A DNA stretch of 47,596 bases from Clostridium tarantellae (GCF_009295725.1 NZ_WHJC01000003.1:1-47596), one strand, 5' to 3'; positions 23,546 through 33,494 are shown, numbered from the stretch's first letter. Program-made: numbers and translations. Notes: generated by a model from the letters alone, not told the origin.

Positions 23546-25450
23546 ATGAAACTTGCTCAAAAAACTAAAGTAATATTGTTATTATTCATGGATATTTTTC
23601 TAATATCTATAGCATATTTATTTAGTTTGTATATAAGATTTGCCGCAGATGTACCTGCTATTTATATGGTATTGTATTTTAAATACATGGCAATAATATT
23701 AGCTCTTTATATAATACCTCTTTATATATTTAAAATGTATAAAAGTTTATGGAGCACAGCAGGAATAGATGAAGCAATACAGGGGGGAACAGCTTGTTTT
23801 ATAGGTATGACATTAAGTGTTTTAGTTATGTTTATACTTCCTTCAAGAATTCCCGTTTCAGTAAATATTTTATCAGGTATATTAATAACTTTTTCAGTAA
23901 TAGGTGCTAGACTTTCCTTTAGAGTTTATAGAAGATTAATTATTTATAAAGACTATATGTACTCAAAGGATAAAGGTGATGCAACTAGAGTTTTAGTTGT
24001 AGGAGCTGGTTCCTGTGCACAGATGATTCACAAAGAATTTGCAAATGATCCAAAAGGAAAATACAAATTAATAGGTTTTATGGATGACAATAGAAATAAG
24101 GTAGGAACTTACCTTGCAGGAGTTAAAGTTCTTGGAACTAGAGAAGACATAAAAATTATAGCAGAAGAGAAGAAAATAGACTTAATATTAATAGCTATAC
24201 CATCTCTAAAAGGAAATGAAAAAAAAGAAATAATAGAAAAATGCCAAGAGGCAAAGGTGAAAACTCAAATAATTCCATCAGTATATGAGTTAATTGGAGA
24301 AAAAGTTAACTTAAAGCAAGCCAGAGATGTAGATTTAAGGGACCTACTAGGCAGAGAAGAAGTAAAGCTAGATAAAGATGGAATAAAAGATTATATTCAT
24401 GGAAAGACAGTTTTAGTTACAGGTGGAGGAGGTTCCATTGGCTCAGAACTTTGTCGTCAAATAGCACAATTTTCGCCTAAATTACTTCTAATTTTAGACA
24501 TATATGAAAATAATGCTTATGATTTACAAAATGAGTTAAAAAGGAAATTCCCTACGGTAGAACAACAAGTGTTAATAGCTACAGTAAGAGATAAAAAAAG
24601 AATGAGACATATATTTAGACAATATAAACCAAATGTAGTGTTTCATGCAGCAGCACACAAACATGTGCCACTTATGGAATTTAATCCAGGAGAAGCTATA
24701 AAAAATAATGTGGTAGGAACTTTAAATGTAGCAGAATGTGCTCATAGGTATAATTCAGATAAATTTGTTTTAATATCCACAGACAAAGCAGTAAATCCAA
24801 CTAACGTAATGGGTGCTACAAAAAGAATGTGTGAAATGATAGTTCAAGCAATAAACAAAGTAAGTGAAACAGAATTTGTGGCAGTTAGATTTGGAAATGT
24901 ACTAGGTAGTAATGGTTCCGTAATACCACTATTCAAAAAGCAAATTGAAGAAGGTGGACCTATTACCTTAACGGATATGGAAATAACAAGATACTTTATG
25001 TTAATACCTGAAGCATCTCAACTAGTATTACAAGCTGGAGCTTATGCAAAAGGTGGAGAAATTTTTGTATTAGATATGGGGAAACCAGTTAAAATTTATG
25101 ATTTAGCTAGAGATTTAATAAAACTTTCTGGATATGAACCAGATAAGGACATAAAAATAAAAGTTACAGGGTTAAGACCAGGAGAAAAATTGTATGAAGA
25201 ACTTCTTATGGATGAAGAAGGACTAAAAGAAACTCAACATGAAAAAATCTTTATAGGTAAACCTGGGGATTTCAATTTAGATAGATTAAAGCTTGGTATA
25301 AAAGCTTTACTAGATATAAGTGAAAAGGATGACAAAGAAACAATAAAAGTGGCATTAGCTCAAATTGTTAAAACCTATAAAAGATTAGATAAAAAAGAAG
25401 AAGAAGAGGAATTGGTGTTAAGAAAAGTATTTATCACCAAACTTGGATAA
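23546..25450 (+). CDS. epsC: EpsC/PglF-type membrane UDP-GlcNAc 4,6-dehydratase
   Basis: This is a long-form FlaA1/CapD/PglF nucleoside-sugar dehydratase of 634 residues. It has four membrane helices in the first 125 residues, a CoA-binding-like Rossmann domain (VVGAGSCAQMIHKEF from 151) and the catalytic SDR domain (VTGGGGSIGSELCRQI from about 291). The TDKAVNPTNVMGATKR region (411-427) has Met in place of the usual active-site Tyr, as known for PglF-type enzymes. It makes the UDP-4-keto-6-deoxy sugar used by the EpsN-type aminotransferase next door. The start is uncertain: ATG 23546 has GGAGGTG 12 bases upstream; ATG 23510 would add 12 residues and has only a distant AAGGGG. Confidence 0.9.
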   Translation: MKLAQKTKVILLLFMDIFLISIAYLFSLYIRFAADVPAIYMVLYFKYMAIILALYIIPLYIFKMYKSLWSTAGIDEAIQGGTACFIGMTLSVLVMFILPSRIPVSVNILSGILITFSVIGARLSFRVYRRLIIYKDYMYSKDKGDATRVLVVGAGSCAQMIHKEFANDPKGKYKLIGFMDDNRNKVGTYLAGVKVLGTREDIKIIAEEKKIDLILIAIPSLKGNEKKEIIEKCQEAKVKTQIIPSVYELIGEKVNLKQARDVDLRDLLGREEVKLDKDGIKDYIHGKTVLVTGGGGSIGSELCRQIAQFSPKLLLILDIYENNAYDLQNELKRKFPTVEQQVLIATVRDKKRMRHIFRQYKPNVVFHAAAHKHVPLMEFNPGEAIKNNVVGTLNVAECAHRYNSDKFVLISTDKAVNPTNVMGATKRMCEMIVQAINKVSETEFVAVRFGNVLGSNGSVIPLFKKQIEEGGPITLTDMEITRYFMLIPEASQLVLQAGAYAKGGEIFVLDMGKPVKIYDLARDLIKLSGYEPDKDIKIKVTGLRPGEKLYEELLMDEEGLKETQHEKIFIGKPGDFNLDRLKLGIKALLDISEKDDKETIKVALAQIVKTYKRLDKKEEEEELVLRKVFITKLG

Positions 25451-25553
25451 TAATATTTAAAAATGTTCTTTAGGATTAGGGGTATTTTAAAAAGGTTTTA
25501 TATATAAGGGGAAATTTTAACATAAATGAAAAGAAAAAGAGGGGGAGCTTATT

Positions 25554-26723
25554 TTGAAGGGGACTAAAAAAATATATTTATCTTCACCACATATGGGGGG
25601 ATTGGAAGAAAAGTATATTAAAGAGGCATTTGCAAGTAATTGGATTGCTCCACTTGGAAGTAATGTAGATGGCTTTGAAAGAGAGATTGCTGAATATGTA
25701 GGGTGTAAATCTTCAGCAGCTTTAGTTTCAGGCACATCTGCTATACATATGGCATTAAAATGCATAGGAGTAAAAAAGGGAGATCTAGTATTTTGTTCTA
25801 GTTTAACCTTTGTAGCTAGTTGTAATCCTATTATGTATGAAGGTGGAATTCCAGTATTTATTGATTCGGAAGAAGAAAGTTATAACATGTCACCTAAAGC
25901 TTTAAGAAAAGCCTTTAGGTACTATGAAGAAAAAGGACAAGTTCCAAAAGGGGTTATAGTAGTTAATCTTTATGGACAAAGTGCTAATATGGATGAAATA
26001 AAAAGCATATGTAGTGAGTATGATGTTCCAATTATAGAAGATGCAGCAGAATCCTTAGGAGCTACATACAAAGGAAAACAAAGTGGAACCTTTGGAGAGT
26101 ATGGCATATTCTCATTTAATGGAAACAAGATAATAACTACCTCAGGTGGTGGAATGTTAGTTTCAAACAATGAAGAAATGATAAAAAAGGTAAGGTTTTG
26201 GGTAACTCAAGCAAGAGATGAAGCAAGACATTATGAACATAGCGAGCTTGGGTATAACTACAGAATGAGTAATGTGGTAGCTGGTATAGGTAGGGGACAA
26301 TTAAAAGTTTTAAAAGAGAGAATAGCAAAAAAGAAAGAAATATTTAATAGCTACAAAGAGGGATTAAAGGATATAGAGCAAATAGAAATGGCTCCAGTAT
26401 GTGAATATGGAGAACCAAACTATTGGTTAAGCTTAATGTTATTAAAGGAAGAAAGCATAGTAAAACCTTTAGATATAATATTAGCTTTAGAAAAAGAAAA
26501 CATAGAAGCAAGACCAGTGTGGAAACCAATGCACATACAACCATATTATAAGGAATATCAATTCTTTAGTGATAAAGAAGATGGGATAAGTGTTTCAGAA
26601 GACATATTTAATAGGGGAATATGCCTACCAAGTGATACAAAAATGACTAAGGAAGATATGGATAGAATAATAAACATAATAAAAAAATGTATGGTTAAAG
26701 AAGAGTGTGCTATTTGTATTTAA
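25554..26723 (+). CDS. epsN: EpsN/PglE-type sugar aminotransferase (cluster 2)
   Basis: This 389-residue PLP aminotransferase is the close paralogue of the product at 138; about four in five of the first 100 residues are identical by eye. NWIAPLG, SGTSAIHMAL, EDAAES (about D163) and FNGNKIITT (about K192, Schiff-base lysine) are all present. It should aminate the 4-keto sugar made by the dehydratase just upstream, 103 bp away. The TTG start has a strong GAGGGGG site. The C-terminus is a few residues longer than in cluster 1 (KEECAICI). Confidence 0.93.
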   Translation: MKGTKKIYLSSPHMGGLEEKYIKEAFASNWIAPLGSNVDGFEREIAEYVGCKSSAALVSGTSAIHMALKCIGVKKGDLVFCSSLTFVASCNPIMYEGGIPVFIDSEEESYNMSPKALRKAFRYYEEKGQVPKGVIVVNLYGQSANMDEIKSICSEYDVPIIEDAAESLGATYKGKQSGTFGEYGIFSFNGNKIITTSGGGMLVSNNEEMIKKVRFWVTQARDEARHYEHSELGYNYRMSNVVAGIGRGQLKVLKERIAKKKEIFNSYKEGLKDIEQIEMAPVCEYGEPNYWLSLMLLKEESIVKPLDIILALEKENIEARPVWKPMHIQPYYKEYQFFSDKEDGISVSEDIFNRGICLPSDTKMTKEDMDRIINIIKKCMVKEECAICI

Positions 26724-26759
26724 TAAGTAAAAAAGTAATTAGTATAAGGAAATAAAGAA

Positions 26760-27380
26760 GTGAATAAGGGAAAAGATTATAAGTTTTTAGTAAAAAGAGC
26801 CTTTGATATAACTGGTGGAATAGTAGGGTTAATAGTTTTATCACCAGCTATAGTTATAACTGCCATTGCAGTTAGAGTTAAGTTAGGTAGTCCAATATTT
26901 TTCACTCAAGAAAGAATTGGATTAAACAATAAAACTTTTAAAATGATTAAGTTTAGAACTATGAAAAATAGTAAAGACAAAGAGGGAAACTTACTATCAG
27001 ATGAAGAGAGATTAACTAAGACAGGGAAATTTATTAGAAGCCTTAGTTTAGATGAAACTCCAGAACTTATAAATGTAATAAAGGGAGATATGAGCTTAGT
27101 TGGGCCAAGACCTTTACTTGTGGAATACCTTCCTTTATACAGTGAAATACAAATAAAAAGACATGATGTCATGCCAGGTATCACTGGTTGGGCACAGATA
27201 AACGGAAGAAATGCAATTTCATGGACAAAGAGATTTGAATTAGATGTTTTCTACGTTGAAAACTGTAGCTTATTACTAGATTTTAAAATATTATTTTTAA
27301 CTTTTGTTAAAGTTTTTAAAAGAGAAGGAATAAGCCAAGTGGGGAATGCAACTATGGAAAAGTTTAATGGTCACAATTAG
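26760..27380 (+). CDS. epsL: EpsL/PglC-type initiating phosphoglycosyl transferase (cluster 2)
   Basis: This 206-residue monotopic phosphoglycosyl transferase has the membrane segment at about residues 15-40, [19 protein letters not shown], the Asp-Glu pair in [20 protein letters not shown] and [12 protein letters not shown]. It is the same length as the cluster-1 enzyme (1326) and similar throughout, so both clusters probably start from the same sugar. The GTG start has AAGGA 9 bases upstream. Confidence 0.92.
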   Translation: MNKGKDYKFLVKRAFDITGGIVGLIVLSPAIVITAIAVRVKLGSPIFFTQERIGLNNKTFKMIKFRTMKNSKDKEGNLLSDEERLTKTGKFIRSLSLDETPELINVIKGDMSLVGPRPLLVEYLPLYSEIQIKRHDVMPGITGWAQINGRNAISWTKRFELDVFYVENCSLLLDFKILFLTFVKVFKREGISQVGNATMEKFNGHN

Positions 27381-27411
27381 CATGAAGCTAGAATGTTAGA
27401 GGTGTTTAGCA

Positions 27412-28077
27412 TTGAAAGATATTTTAATAATTGGAGCAGGGGGAGTTGGGTCAGAAGTAGCTTTGCTCATAAATCAAATAAATGAAATTAGTAAGGGTTA
27501 TAAATTAAAAGGTTTTATAGATGATAATGAGGAGCTTTGGGGACAGAGAATAAATGGAATAGAAGTTTTAGGTGGACTAAGTTTTTTAGAAAAGCTTTAT
27601 GAACAGATTCAAGATAATATGAATACTAGTTTTGAAAATCTTCATATAATAATAGCTATTTCAAATTATAAAGTTAAAAAGTTAATTGTGGAAAAGTTAG
27701 AAAGAAAATTTCCCTTTGTAACTTTAATTCATCCACAGGTTTATGTGGATAAAAGTATAATCATTGGGGAAGGAACTATTATTTATCCAGGAGTTATAAT
27801 GACTACTAATATAAGTATAGGAAATCATGTAATTATAAGTCCAAAGTGTGGAATAGGTCATGATTCTATTATAAAAGATTATACTTCACTTCTTTGGAAT
27901 GTAAATGTATCTGGTAAGGATATTATTGAAGAGGGAGTTTTAATGGGAACTGGATCATCTGTTATACAGGAGAAAGCTATTGGAGAAGGTGCAGTAATTG
28001 GAGCTGGAGCAATAGTTATAAGAGATGTACCAAAGTATACAACCTCCGTTGGAGTTCCTGCACAGGTTGTAGGGTAA
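27412..28077 (+). CDS. epsM: EpsM/PglD-type sugar acyltransferase (cluster 2)
   Basis: This 221-residue NeuD/PglD-family acetyltransferase has GAGGVGSE in the N-terminal half and hexapeptide repeats in the C-terminal half, with the catalytic-type histidine in KCGIGHDSII. It ends RDVPKYTTSVGVPAQVVG, the classic last coil of the left-handed helix. The TTG start follows GAGGTG. It is the paralogue of 1979; in cluster 2 it is followed by the next gene without the terminator found in cluster 1. Confidence 0.9.
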   Translation: MKDILIIGAGGVGSEVALLINQINEISKGYKLKGFIDDNEELWGQRINGIEVLGGLSFLEKLYEQIQDNMNTSFENLHIIIAISNYKVKKLIVEKLERKFPFVTLIHPQVYVDKSIIIGEGTIIYPGVIMTTNISIGNHVIISPKCGIGHDSIIKDYTSLLWNVNVSGKDIIEEGVLMGTGSSVIQEKAIGEGAVIGAGAIVIRDVPKYTTSVGVPAQVVG

Positions 28078-28105
28078 ATGGGATGAAAGAATAGGAGAAG
28101 ATTTT

Positions 28106-29212
28106 ATGAAAAGGGTATTGTATGTAACCACAGTTAGTAGAACTATAAATGCTTTTTTAGTTCCTCACATTTTAGCTCTAAGAGAAAAGGGATTTCAAGT
28201 TGACTGTGCCTGTTCTATTGATAAGGAATTAGATAAATCCTTAGAAAAAGCAGGAGTTAAGTTATATAAAATACCTTTTACAAGAAATCCTATAAGTTTA
28301 TCAAATATAAGAGCTTTTAAAATGTTAGACCAAATTCAAAAAAACAATAAATATGATATTGTTCATGTTCATACTCCCATAGCATCTATTTATGGAAGAC
28401 TACTAAAGTTAAAACATAAAGGAATTAAAACAATATATACAGCACATGGGTATCACTTTTTAGAAGGTGGATCAAAAAGTAGTTGGCTTATTTATTATCC
28501 CATAGAAAAGGTAATGGCAAAGCTAACAGATGTAACAATAAACATAAATAAAGAAGATTTTAAAATAACACAATCAAAATTAAAACCTAAAAAATCCTAT
28601 TACGTTAAGGGGGTAGGATTAGACTTAAAAAATTATAAACCCTTAACAGAAAAAGAAAAAGTAAAGAAAAGAAAAGAATTAAATCTAAAAGAAGAAGACT
28701 TCATAGTAATAATGATTGCAGAAGTGAACGAAAACAAAAATCAAATACAGCTTATAAAAGCAATGGAAATACTAAAAGAAAAATATGAAAACATAAAAGC
28801 AATATGTGTTGGAGATGGAGAATTATTAAAACAAAGAAAAGAAGATGTAAAAAATAAAGGGTTAGAAAATAACATTAATTTCTTAGGGTATAGAACAGAT
28901 ATTAATGAACTTATAAATATAGCAGATATAGGAGTGCTACTTTCCTATAGAGAAGGACTTCCAAGAAACATAATGGAGATTATGGCAAATGGAAAGAAAA
29001 TAGTAGCCACAAACATAAGAGGGAATAGAGATTTAGTATGTAATGAAAATGTAGGTAAATTAGTAGAAGTAGGGGATTATGAAGAAACAGCAAAGGCTAT
29101 TGAATATTATTACTTAAATAATACAAGGGAAGTAATAATACCAAAGGAGATAGAGCCTTATAGTTTACCTAATGTAGTTGAAATGGTAAGGGAGATACAT
29201 GAGGGAGTTTAA
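28106..29212 (+). CDS. epsD: EpsD/PglA-like GT4 glycosyltransferase (cluster 2)
   Basis: This 368-residue GT4 transferase matches 2792-3907 along its length (VLYVTTVSRTINAF, VHVHTPIASIYGRLL, TAHGYHF, YVKGVGLDL, EX7E in EGLPRNIME). It probably adds the second sugar in both clusters. AATAGGAGAAG precedes the ATG. This is the last gene of the conserved head: downstream the gene content and, to the eye, base composition change. Confidence 0.88.
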   Translation: MKRVLYVTTVSRTINAFLVPHILALREKGFQVDCACSIDKELDKSLEKAGVKLYKIPFTRNPISLSNIRAFKMLDQIQKNNKYDIVHVHTPIASIYGRLLKLKHKGIKTIYTAHGYHFLEGGSKSSWLIYYPIEKVMAKLTDVTININKEDFKITQSKLKPKKSYYVKGVGLDLKNYKPLTEKEKVKKRKELNLKEEDFIVIMIAEVNENKNQIQLIKAMEILKEKYENIKAICVGDGELLKQRKEDVKNKGLENNINFLGYRTDINELINIADIGVLLSYREGLPRNIMEIMANGKKIVATNIRGNRDLVCNENVGKLVEVGDYEETAKAIEYYYLNNTREVIIPKEIEPYSLPNVVEMVREIHEGV

Positions 29213-29220
29213 ATATTATT

Positions 29221-30327
29221 ATGAGTAAAATTAAAGTTTTGCAAATATCACACGGATTAGCACCAGGTGGAATTGAATCATTTTTGCTAAATATTTATGA
29301 AAATATAGAAAAAGATAATATTGAAATTAGTTTTGCGGTTGCGGCTAATGGAAAGCAATATCATGAAGATAGAATTTTAAAAAATGGAGATAAAGTATAT
29401 CATACGAGCGACTTAAATGGTGCTAATAATATTTTAAAGCATTTTTTTAGGTTGATAAAATTGTTAAAAAAGGAAGGTCCTTTTGATGTAGTTCATAGTC
29501 ATATAGATTTTTTTAATGGAGTAAATATATTAGCGGCATTTATAGCTGGAGTGCCTGTTAGAATATCGCATTCACATAATACTAATAGTGCTAATGCAAA
29601 TACAACAAAAATAAAAATGCCAATACTTTTATATCGTAATTTTATGAGGACTTTAATAAATAAATTTTCAACTGTTACTTTAGGGTGTTCTACTGAAGCT
29701 AATGATTATATGTATGGAAATAATCATAATGCTAAGGTGATATGTAATGGAATTAACTTTAATGAATTTATGGAATCTAAGAGATGTCCAATTAATATAA
29801 ATTTAGATAAGACCAAAATAAACTTTATAACTATAGGAAGATTGTGTGAACAAAAAAATAGTATTTTTATAGTTAAGATTTTAAATGAATTGATAAAAAT
29901 AAGAAAAGATATACATTTATATTGGGTTGGAAAAGGTCCTCAAGAAAATGAAGTAAAGAATATAATTAAAGGTTTAAAGTTAGAAAGACATATTACACTT
30001 TTAGGAGCAAGAAATGATATTTCAGAAATATTATCAATAAGTGATTTTATGATTTTTCCATCTAAGTGGGAGGGTCTTCCTGTAACTTTAGTAGAAGCAC
30101 AAGTAGCACAAGTTCCTTGCTTTATATCTGATGTAATTTCAAATGAAGCTAATTTAGGTTTGTGTACTAAAATATCATTAAAAAGTGATGCTAAAATATG
30201 GGCAATCAAAATAAATGATTATATAGAAAATAATACTTTTAATAATAAGATAGATAAAAAAAAGTTAAATAATTTTAATATTAAAAATGTAACTAAACAA
30301 ATGAAAAATATATATTTATGTAAATAA
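29221..30327 (+). CDS. EpsF-like GT4 glycosyltransferase, cluster-2 specific
   Basis: This 368-residue GT4 enzyme has the EpsF-like start ISHGLAPGGIESFLLNIYEN, VRISHSHNTNS, ITIGRLCEQKNSIF, and EX7E in EGLPVTLVEAQ. It occupies the variable slot after the EpsD-like gene and has no direct partner in cluster 1. The ribosome binding site is poor: GAGGGAG (29201-29207) overlaps the end of the previous gene, 13 bases from the ATG. Confidence 0.85.
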   Translation: MSKIKVLQISHGLAPGGIESFLLNIYENIEKDNIEISFAVAANGKQYHEDRILKNGDKVYHTSDLNGANNILKHFFRLIKLLKKEGPFDVVHSHIDFFNGVNILAAFIAGVPVRISHSHNTNSANANTTKIKMPILLYRNFMRTLINKFSTVTLGCSTEANDYMYGNNHNAKVICNGINFNEFMESKRCPININLDKTKINFITIGRLCEQKNSIFIVKILNELIKIRKDIHLYWVGKGPQENEVKNIIKGLKLERHITLLGARNDISEILSISDFMIFPSKWEGLPVTLVEAQVAQVPCFISDVISNEANLGLCTKISLKSDAKIWAIKINDYIENNTFNNKIDKKKLNNFNIKNVTKQMKNIYLCK

Positions 30328-30366
30328 AAGGAAGGTTTTAAAAATTATAGGGAGTATTGAGAAGTA

Positions 30367-31431
30367 ATGGCTACAAAAGTAAGTGTTATTGTACCAGTAT
30401 ATAATGTAGAAAAATTTTTAAGGAGATGTATGGATAGCTTAATATCACAAGCTTTTAAAGATATTGAAATTATAGCTATAAATGATGGATCAACAGATAA
30501 GAGCTTAGAGATTTTAAGAGAATATGAGGAAATAGATAGTAGAGTAAAAGTTATTGACAAAGAAAATAGTGGAGTTTCTAAATGTAGAAATATTGGAATT
30601 GATGTTTCAAAAGGTGAGTATATTATGTTTGTAGATAGCGATGATTGGATAGATACAGATATGATTGAAAACATGTATTATAAAGCTTTAGAGGAAAAAG
30701 CAGATTTAATAATGTGTACATATACTAGAGAATTTATCAATCATTCTAAAGAAAGAGTAATTAAATTACCTAGTACTAAAATATATGATGATGAAGAGGT
30801 AAAGAAAGAGTTACTTAGAAAATTAGTTGGTCCAATAAATAAAGAATTAGCAAGTCCAGATCAATTAGATGTATTAGGTACTATTTGGGGTAAATTATAT
30901 AAAACTGAAAATATAAAAAGCAACAAATTAGTATTTATAGATTTAGCAGTCATAGGTTCAGCAGAAGATACATTATTTAATATATATACATTTAATTGCT
31001 TAAAAAAAGTAGTGTTTATAAATAGGCCTATGTATCACTATTGGAAAGGAAATAGTGAATCAATAACTTCTAAATATAATCCTAATTTGAAAGAACAAAG
31101 AAAAGCTTTTTTTAAATACATAGATAATTTTATAAAAGAAAATAGGTTAGGAAGTGAATTTGAAAAAGCTCTAGAAAATAGAATTTGTACTTCGGTTTTA
31201 GGACTAGGATTAGTTGAATGTAGTGTTCAAAATAAAGTTTCTACAACAAAAAAAATAAAAAATATAAAAAATATTTTAGAAACTAACTATATTGAAAAGG
31301 CATATAAGAAGCTTGAGATTAAACACTTTCCTATACATTGGAGATTATTTTATTTTTTTAACAAAAATAAAATGGCTACATCATCATATTTTATGTTAAA
31401 TAGTATAGAATTTTTGAGAACTCGTTTTTAG
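30367..31431 (+). CDS. GT2 glycosyltransferase, cluster-2 specific
   Basis: This is a 354-residue GT-A, GT2-family transferase. It has the standard start VSVIVPVYNVEKFLRRCMDSL, INDGSTDKS, the CRNIGID segment, and the metal-binding motif FVDSDDWI near residue 95. It resembles EpsJ/EpsH-type enzymes and differs from the TPxYNR type at 5045, 32581 and 41583. No equivalent exists in cluster 1. Acceptor and sugar unknown. Confidence 0.86.
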   Translation: MATKVSVIVPVYNVEKFLRRCMDSLISQAFKDIEIIAINDGSTDKSLEILREYEEIDSRVKVIDKENSGVSKCRNIGIDVSKGEYIMFVDSDDWIDTDMIENMYYKALEEKADLIMCTYTREFINHSKERVIKLPSTKIYDDEEVKKELLRKLVGPINKELASPDQLDVLGTIWGKLYKTENIKSNKLVFIDLAVIGSAEDTLFNIYTFNCLKKVVFINRPMYHYWKGNSESITSKYNPNLKEQRKAFFKYIDNFIKENRLGSEFEKALENRICTSVLGLGLVECSVQNKVSTTKKIKNIKNILETNYIEKAYKKLEIKHFPIHWRLFYFFNKNKMATSSYFMLNSIEFLRTRF

Positions 31432-31451
31432 GTATATAAGGGGTGAAATAA

Positions 31452-32579
31452 ATGAAGCCAATAAGGGTATTACAGGTAGTTACTATAATGAATCGTGGTG
31501 GATTAGAAACTATGTTAATGAACTATTACAGAAAAATAGATAGAACTAAAATACAATTTGATTTTATGACTCATAGGACGGAGCGAGGCCATTATGATGA
31601 TGAAATTGAAAAATTAGGTGGCAAAATATATAGAATGTCTTCAATAAGACCTGGAAATTATAATAAATACTTTAAGGAATTAGATGATTTTTTCAATGAA
31701 CATAAAGATTATAAAATAGTTCATTCACATATAAATGAAAATAGTGGTTTTGTGTTAAAAGCTGCTAATAAATATAATGTTCCATGTAGAATTGCACATA
31801 GTCATTTGGCAGATTTGAAGTTAGATTATAAATATCCTTTTAGAATATATGCAAGGTTAAACCTTGAAAAAAATGTTAATGAATATTTTTCATGTTCTAA
31901 AAATGCTGGAGAATGGCTATTCGGAAGAAATATTAGTGAAAATGGTAAAATTAAAATTTTAAATAATGCTGTAGATGTTGAAATATTTAAACCTAAAGAT
32001 GAGATTAGAAGCAAAATCAGAAAAGAATTAGGTGTAGAAGGAAAATTTGTAATTGGTCATATAGGAAGATTTTATCCACAAAAAAATCATAAATTTTTGA
32101 TAGATGTATTTAATGAAATATATGCTTTAAATAAAGATGCAATTCTTTTATTAGTGGGTGAAGGGCCATTACTAGATGATATAAAAGCTAAAGTTATTTC
32201 TTTAGGATTGCAAAATGTTGTTAAATTTTTAGGGATTAGAGAAGATGTAGCTAATTTTATGCAAGGTATGGACTTGTTCTTATTCCCATCATTATTTGAA
32301 GGATTAGCAGTTGTTTTGGTTGAAGCACAAGCAAGTGGGACAACATGTGTAACATCTACTGGAGTTACTAAAGAATCTAATATAACAGGAGATGTTGAGT
32401 TTATAGATTTAAATTTATCAGCTAAAAAATGGGCAAATAAAATATTAGCTTTAAATTTAAATAAAAAAGATACTTCAGATTTATTAAAAATAAAAGGATA
32501 TGATTCTAATACTAACGTAAACTGGCTAAGTGATTTTTACTTAAAATATGTACAAAGAGCTATGAAAGAGGTTAATTAG
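31452..32579 (+). CDS. EpsF-like GT4 glycosyltransferase, cluster-2 specific
   Basis: This 375-residue GT4 transferase is clearly EpsF-like: VLQVVTIMNRGGLETMLMNYYRK, QFDFMTHR, CRIAHSHLA, CSKNAGEWLFGR, IGHIGRFYPQKNHKF, and EX7E in EGLAVVLVEAQA. GGGGTG precedes the ATG. It ends one base before the next gene starts, so the two are tightly coupled. It is related to the products at 29221, 34606 and 7170. Confidence 0.87.
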   Translation: MKPIRVLQVVTIMNRGGLETMLMNYYRKIDRTKIQFDFMTHRTERGHYDDEIEKLGGKIYRMSSIRPGNYNKYFKELDDFFNEHKDYKIVHSHINENSGFVLKAANKYNVPCRIAHSHLADLKLDYKYPFRIYARLNLEKNVNEYFSCSKNAGEWLFGRNISENGKIKILNNAVDVEIFKPKDEIRSKIRKELGVEGKFVIGHIGRFYPQKNHKFLIDVFNEIYALNKDAILLLVGEGPLLDDIKAKVISLGLQNVVKFLGIREDVANFMQGMDLFLFPSLFEGLAVVLVEAQASGTTCVTSTGVTKESNITGDVEFIDLNLSAKKWANKILALNLNKKDTSDLLKIKGYDSNTNVNWLSDFYLKYVQRAMKEVN

Positions 32580-32580
32580 T

Positions 32581-33474
32581 ATGAAGACATTAACAATATT
32601 TACCCCAACTTATAATAGGGCTTATACATTACATAAATGTTATGAAAGTTTAAAGAAACAAAGTTGTAAAGATTTTATTTGGTTAATTATAGATGATGGT
32701 TCAAGTGATAATACGAAAGAGTTAGTTCAAATATGGATAGAAGATAATGAAATAGAAATAAAATATTTTTATCAAAAAAATCAAGGTATGCATGGAGCTC
32801 ATAATACAGCATATGAATTGATACAAACTGAGTTAAATACCTGTATAGATTCAGATGACTATATGCCAGATGATGCAGTTGAAAAGATACTTTCTTTTTG
32901 GAAAAATACTAAGAGTAGTAATATAGCAGGAATAGTTGCATTAGATGCTTATAAAAATGGAAATATTATAGGGGATAATTTCCCTGAAAATTTAAAAAGG
33001 ACAACTTTATTTGATATTTATCAAAAACATAAATTAACTGGAGATAAGAAATTAATTTATAGAACTGAATTAACTAAAAAATATCCTTATCCAAATTTTG
33101 AAGGAGAAAAATATGTAAGTTTGGGATATAAATATGCAAAGATTGATTTAGAGTATGAATTAGCAACTATGAATGAAGTAGTTTGTATTGTGGAGTATAT
33201 GGAAGATGGATCGTCAAAAAATATGCTTAAGCAATATAGAAAAAACCCTAAAGGATTTGCATTTATAAGAGTAGATAATTTGAAAAATCCAAAAGCTAGT
33301 TTTAAATTTAAGTTTAAAGAATGTATCCATTATGTTTCAAGTAGCTTAATAGCAAAAAATAAGAATTTTTTAAGTGAAACTCCTTGTAAATTACTAACGG
33401 TATTAGCAATGCCAATGGGGATTTTATTATACCTATACATAATGAAGAATACATCAGATTTATGTAAAAATTAG
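32581..33474 (+). CDS. GT2 glycosyltransferase (cluster 2)
   Basis: This 297-residue GT2 enzyme is the partner of 5045-5938: same length, LTIFTPTYNRAYTLHKCYESL, IDDGSSDNTKEL, QKNQGMHGAHNTAYE, IDSDDYMP (DxD) and the hydrophobic C-terminal LLTVLAMPMGILLYLYIM. Its start lies one base after the previous stop, with AGAGG inside the end of the upstream gene. It directly precedes the polymerase gene as in cluster 1. Confidence 0.88.
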   Translation: MKTLTIFTPTYNRAYTLHKCYESLKKQSCKDFIWLIIDDGSSDNTKELVQIWIEDNEIEIKYFYQKNQGMHGAHNTAYELIQTELNTCIDSDDYMPDDAVEKILSFWKNTKSSNIAGIVALDAYKNGNIIGDNFPENLKRTTLFDIYQKHKLTGDKKLIYRTELTKKYPYPNFEGEKYVSLGYKYAKIDLEYELATMNEVVCIVEYMEDGSSKNMLKQYRKNPKGFAFIRVDNLKNPKASFKFKFKECIHYVSSSLIAKNKNFLSETPCKLLTVLAMPMGILLYLYIMKNTSDLCKN

Positions 33475-33494
33475 GGCAAGGAAGGAGATTAATA

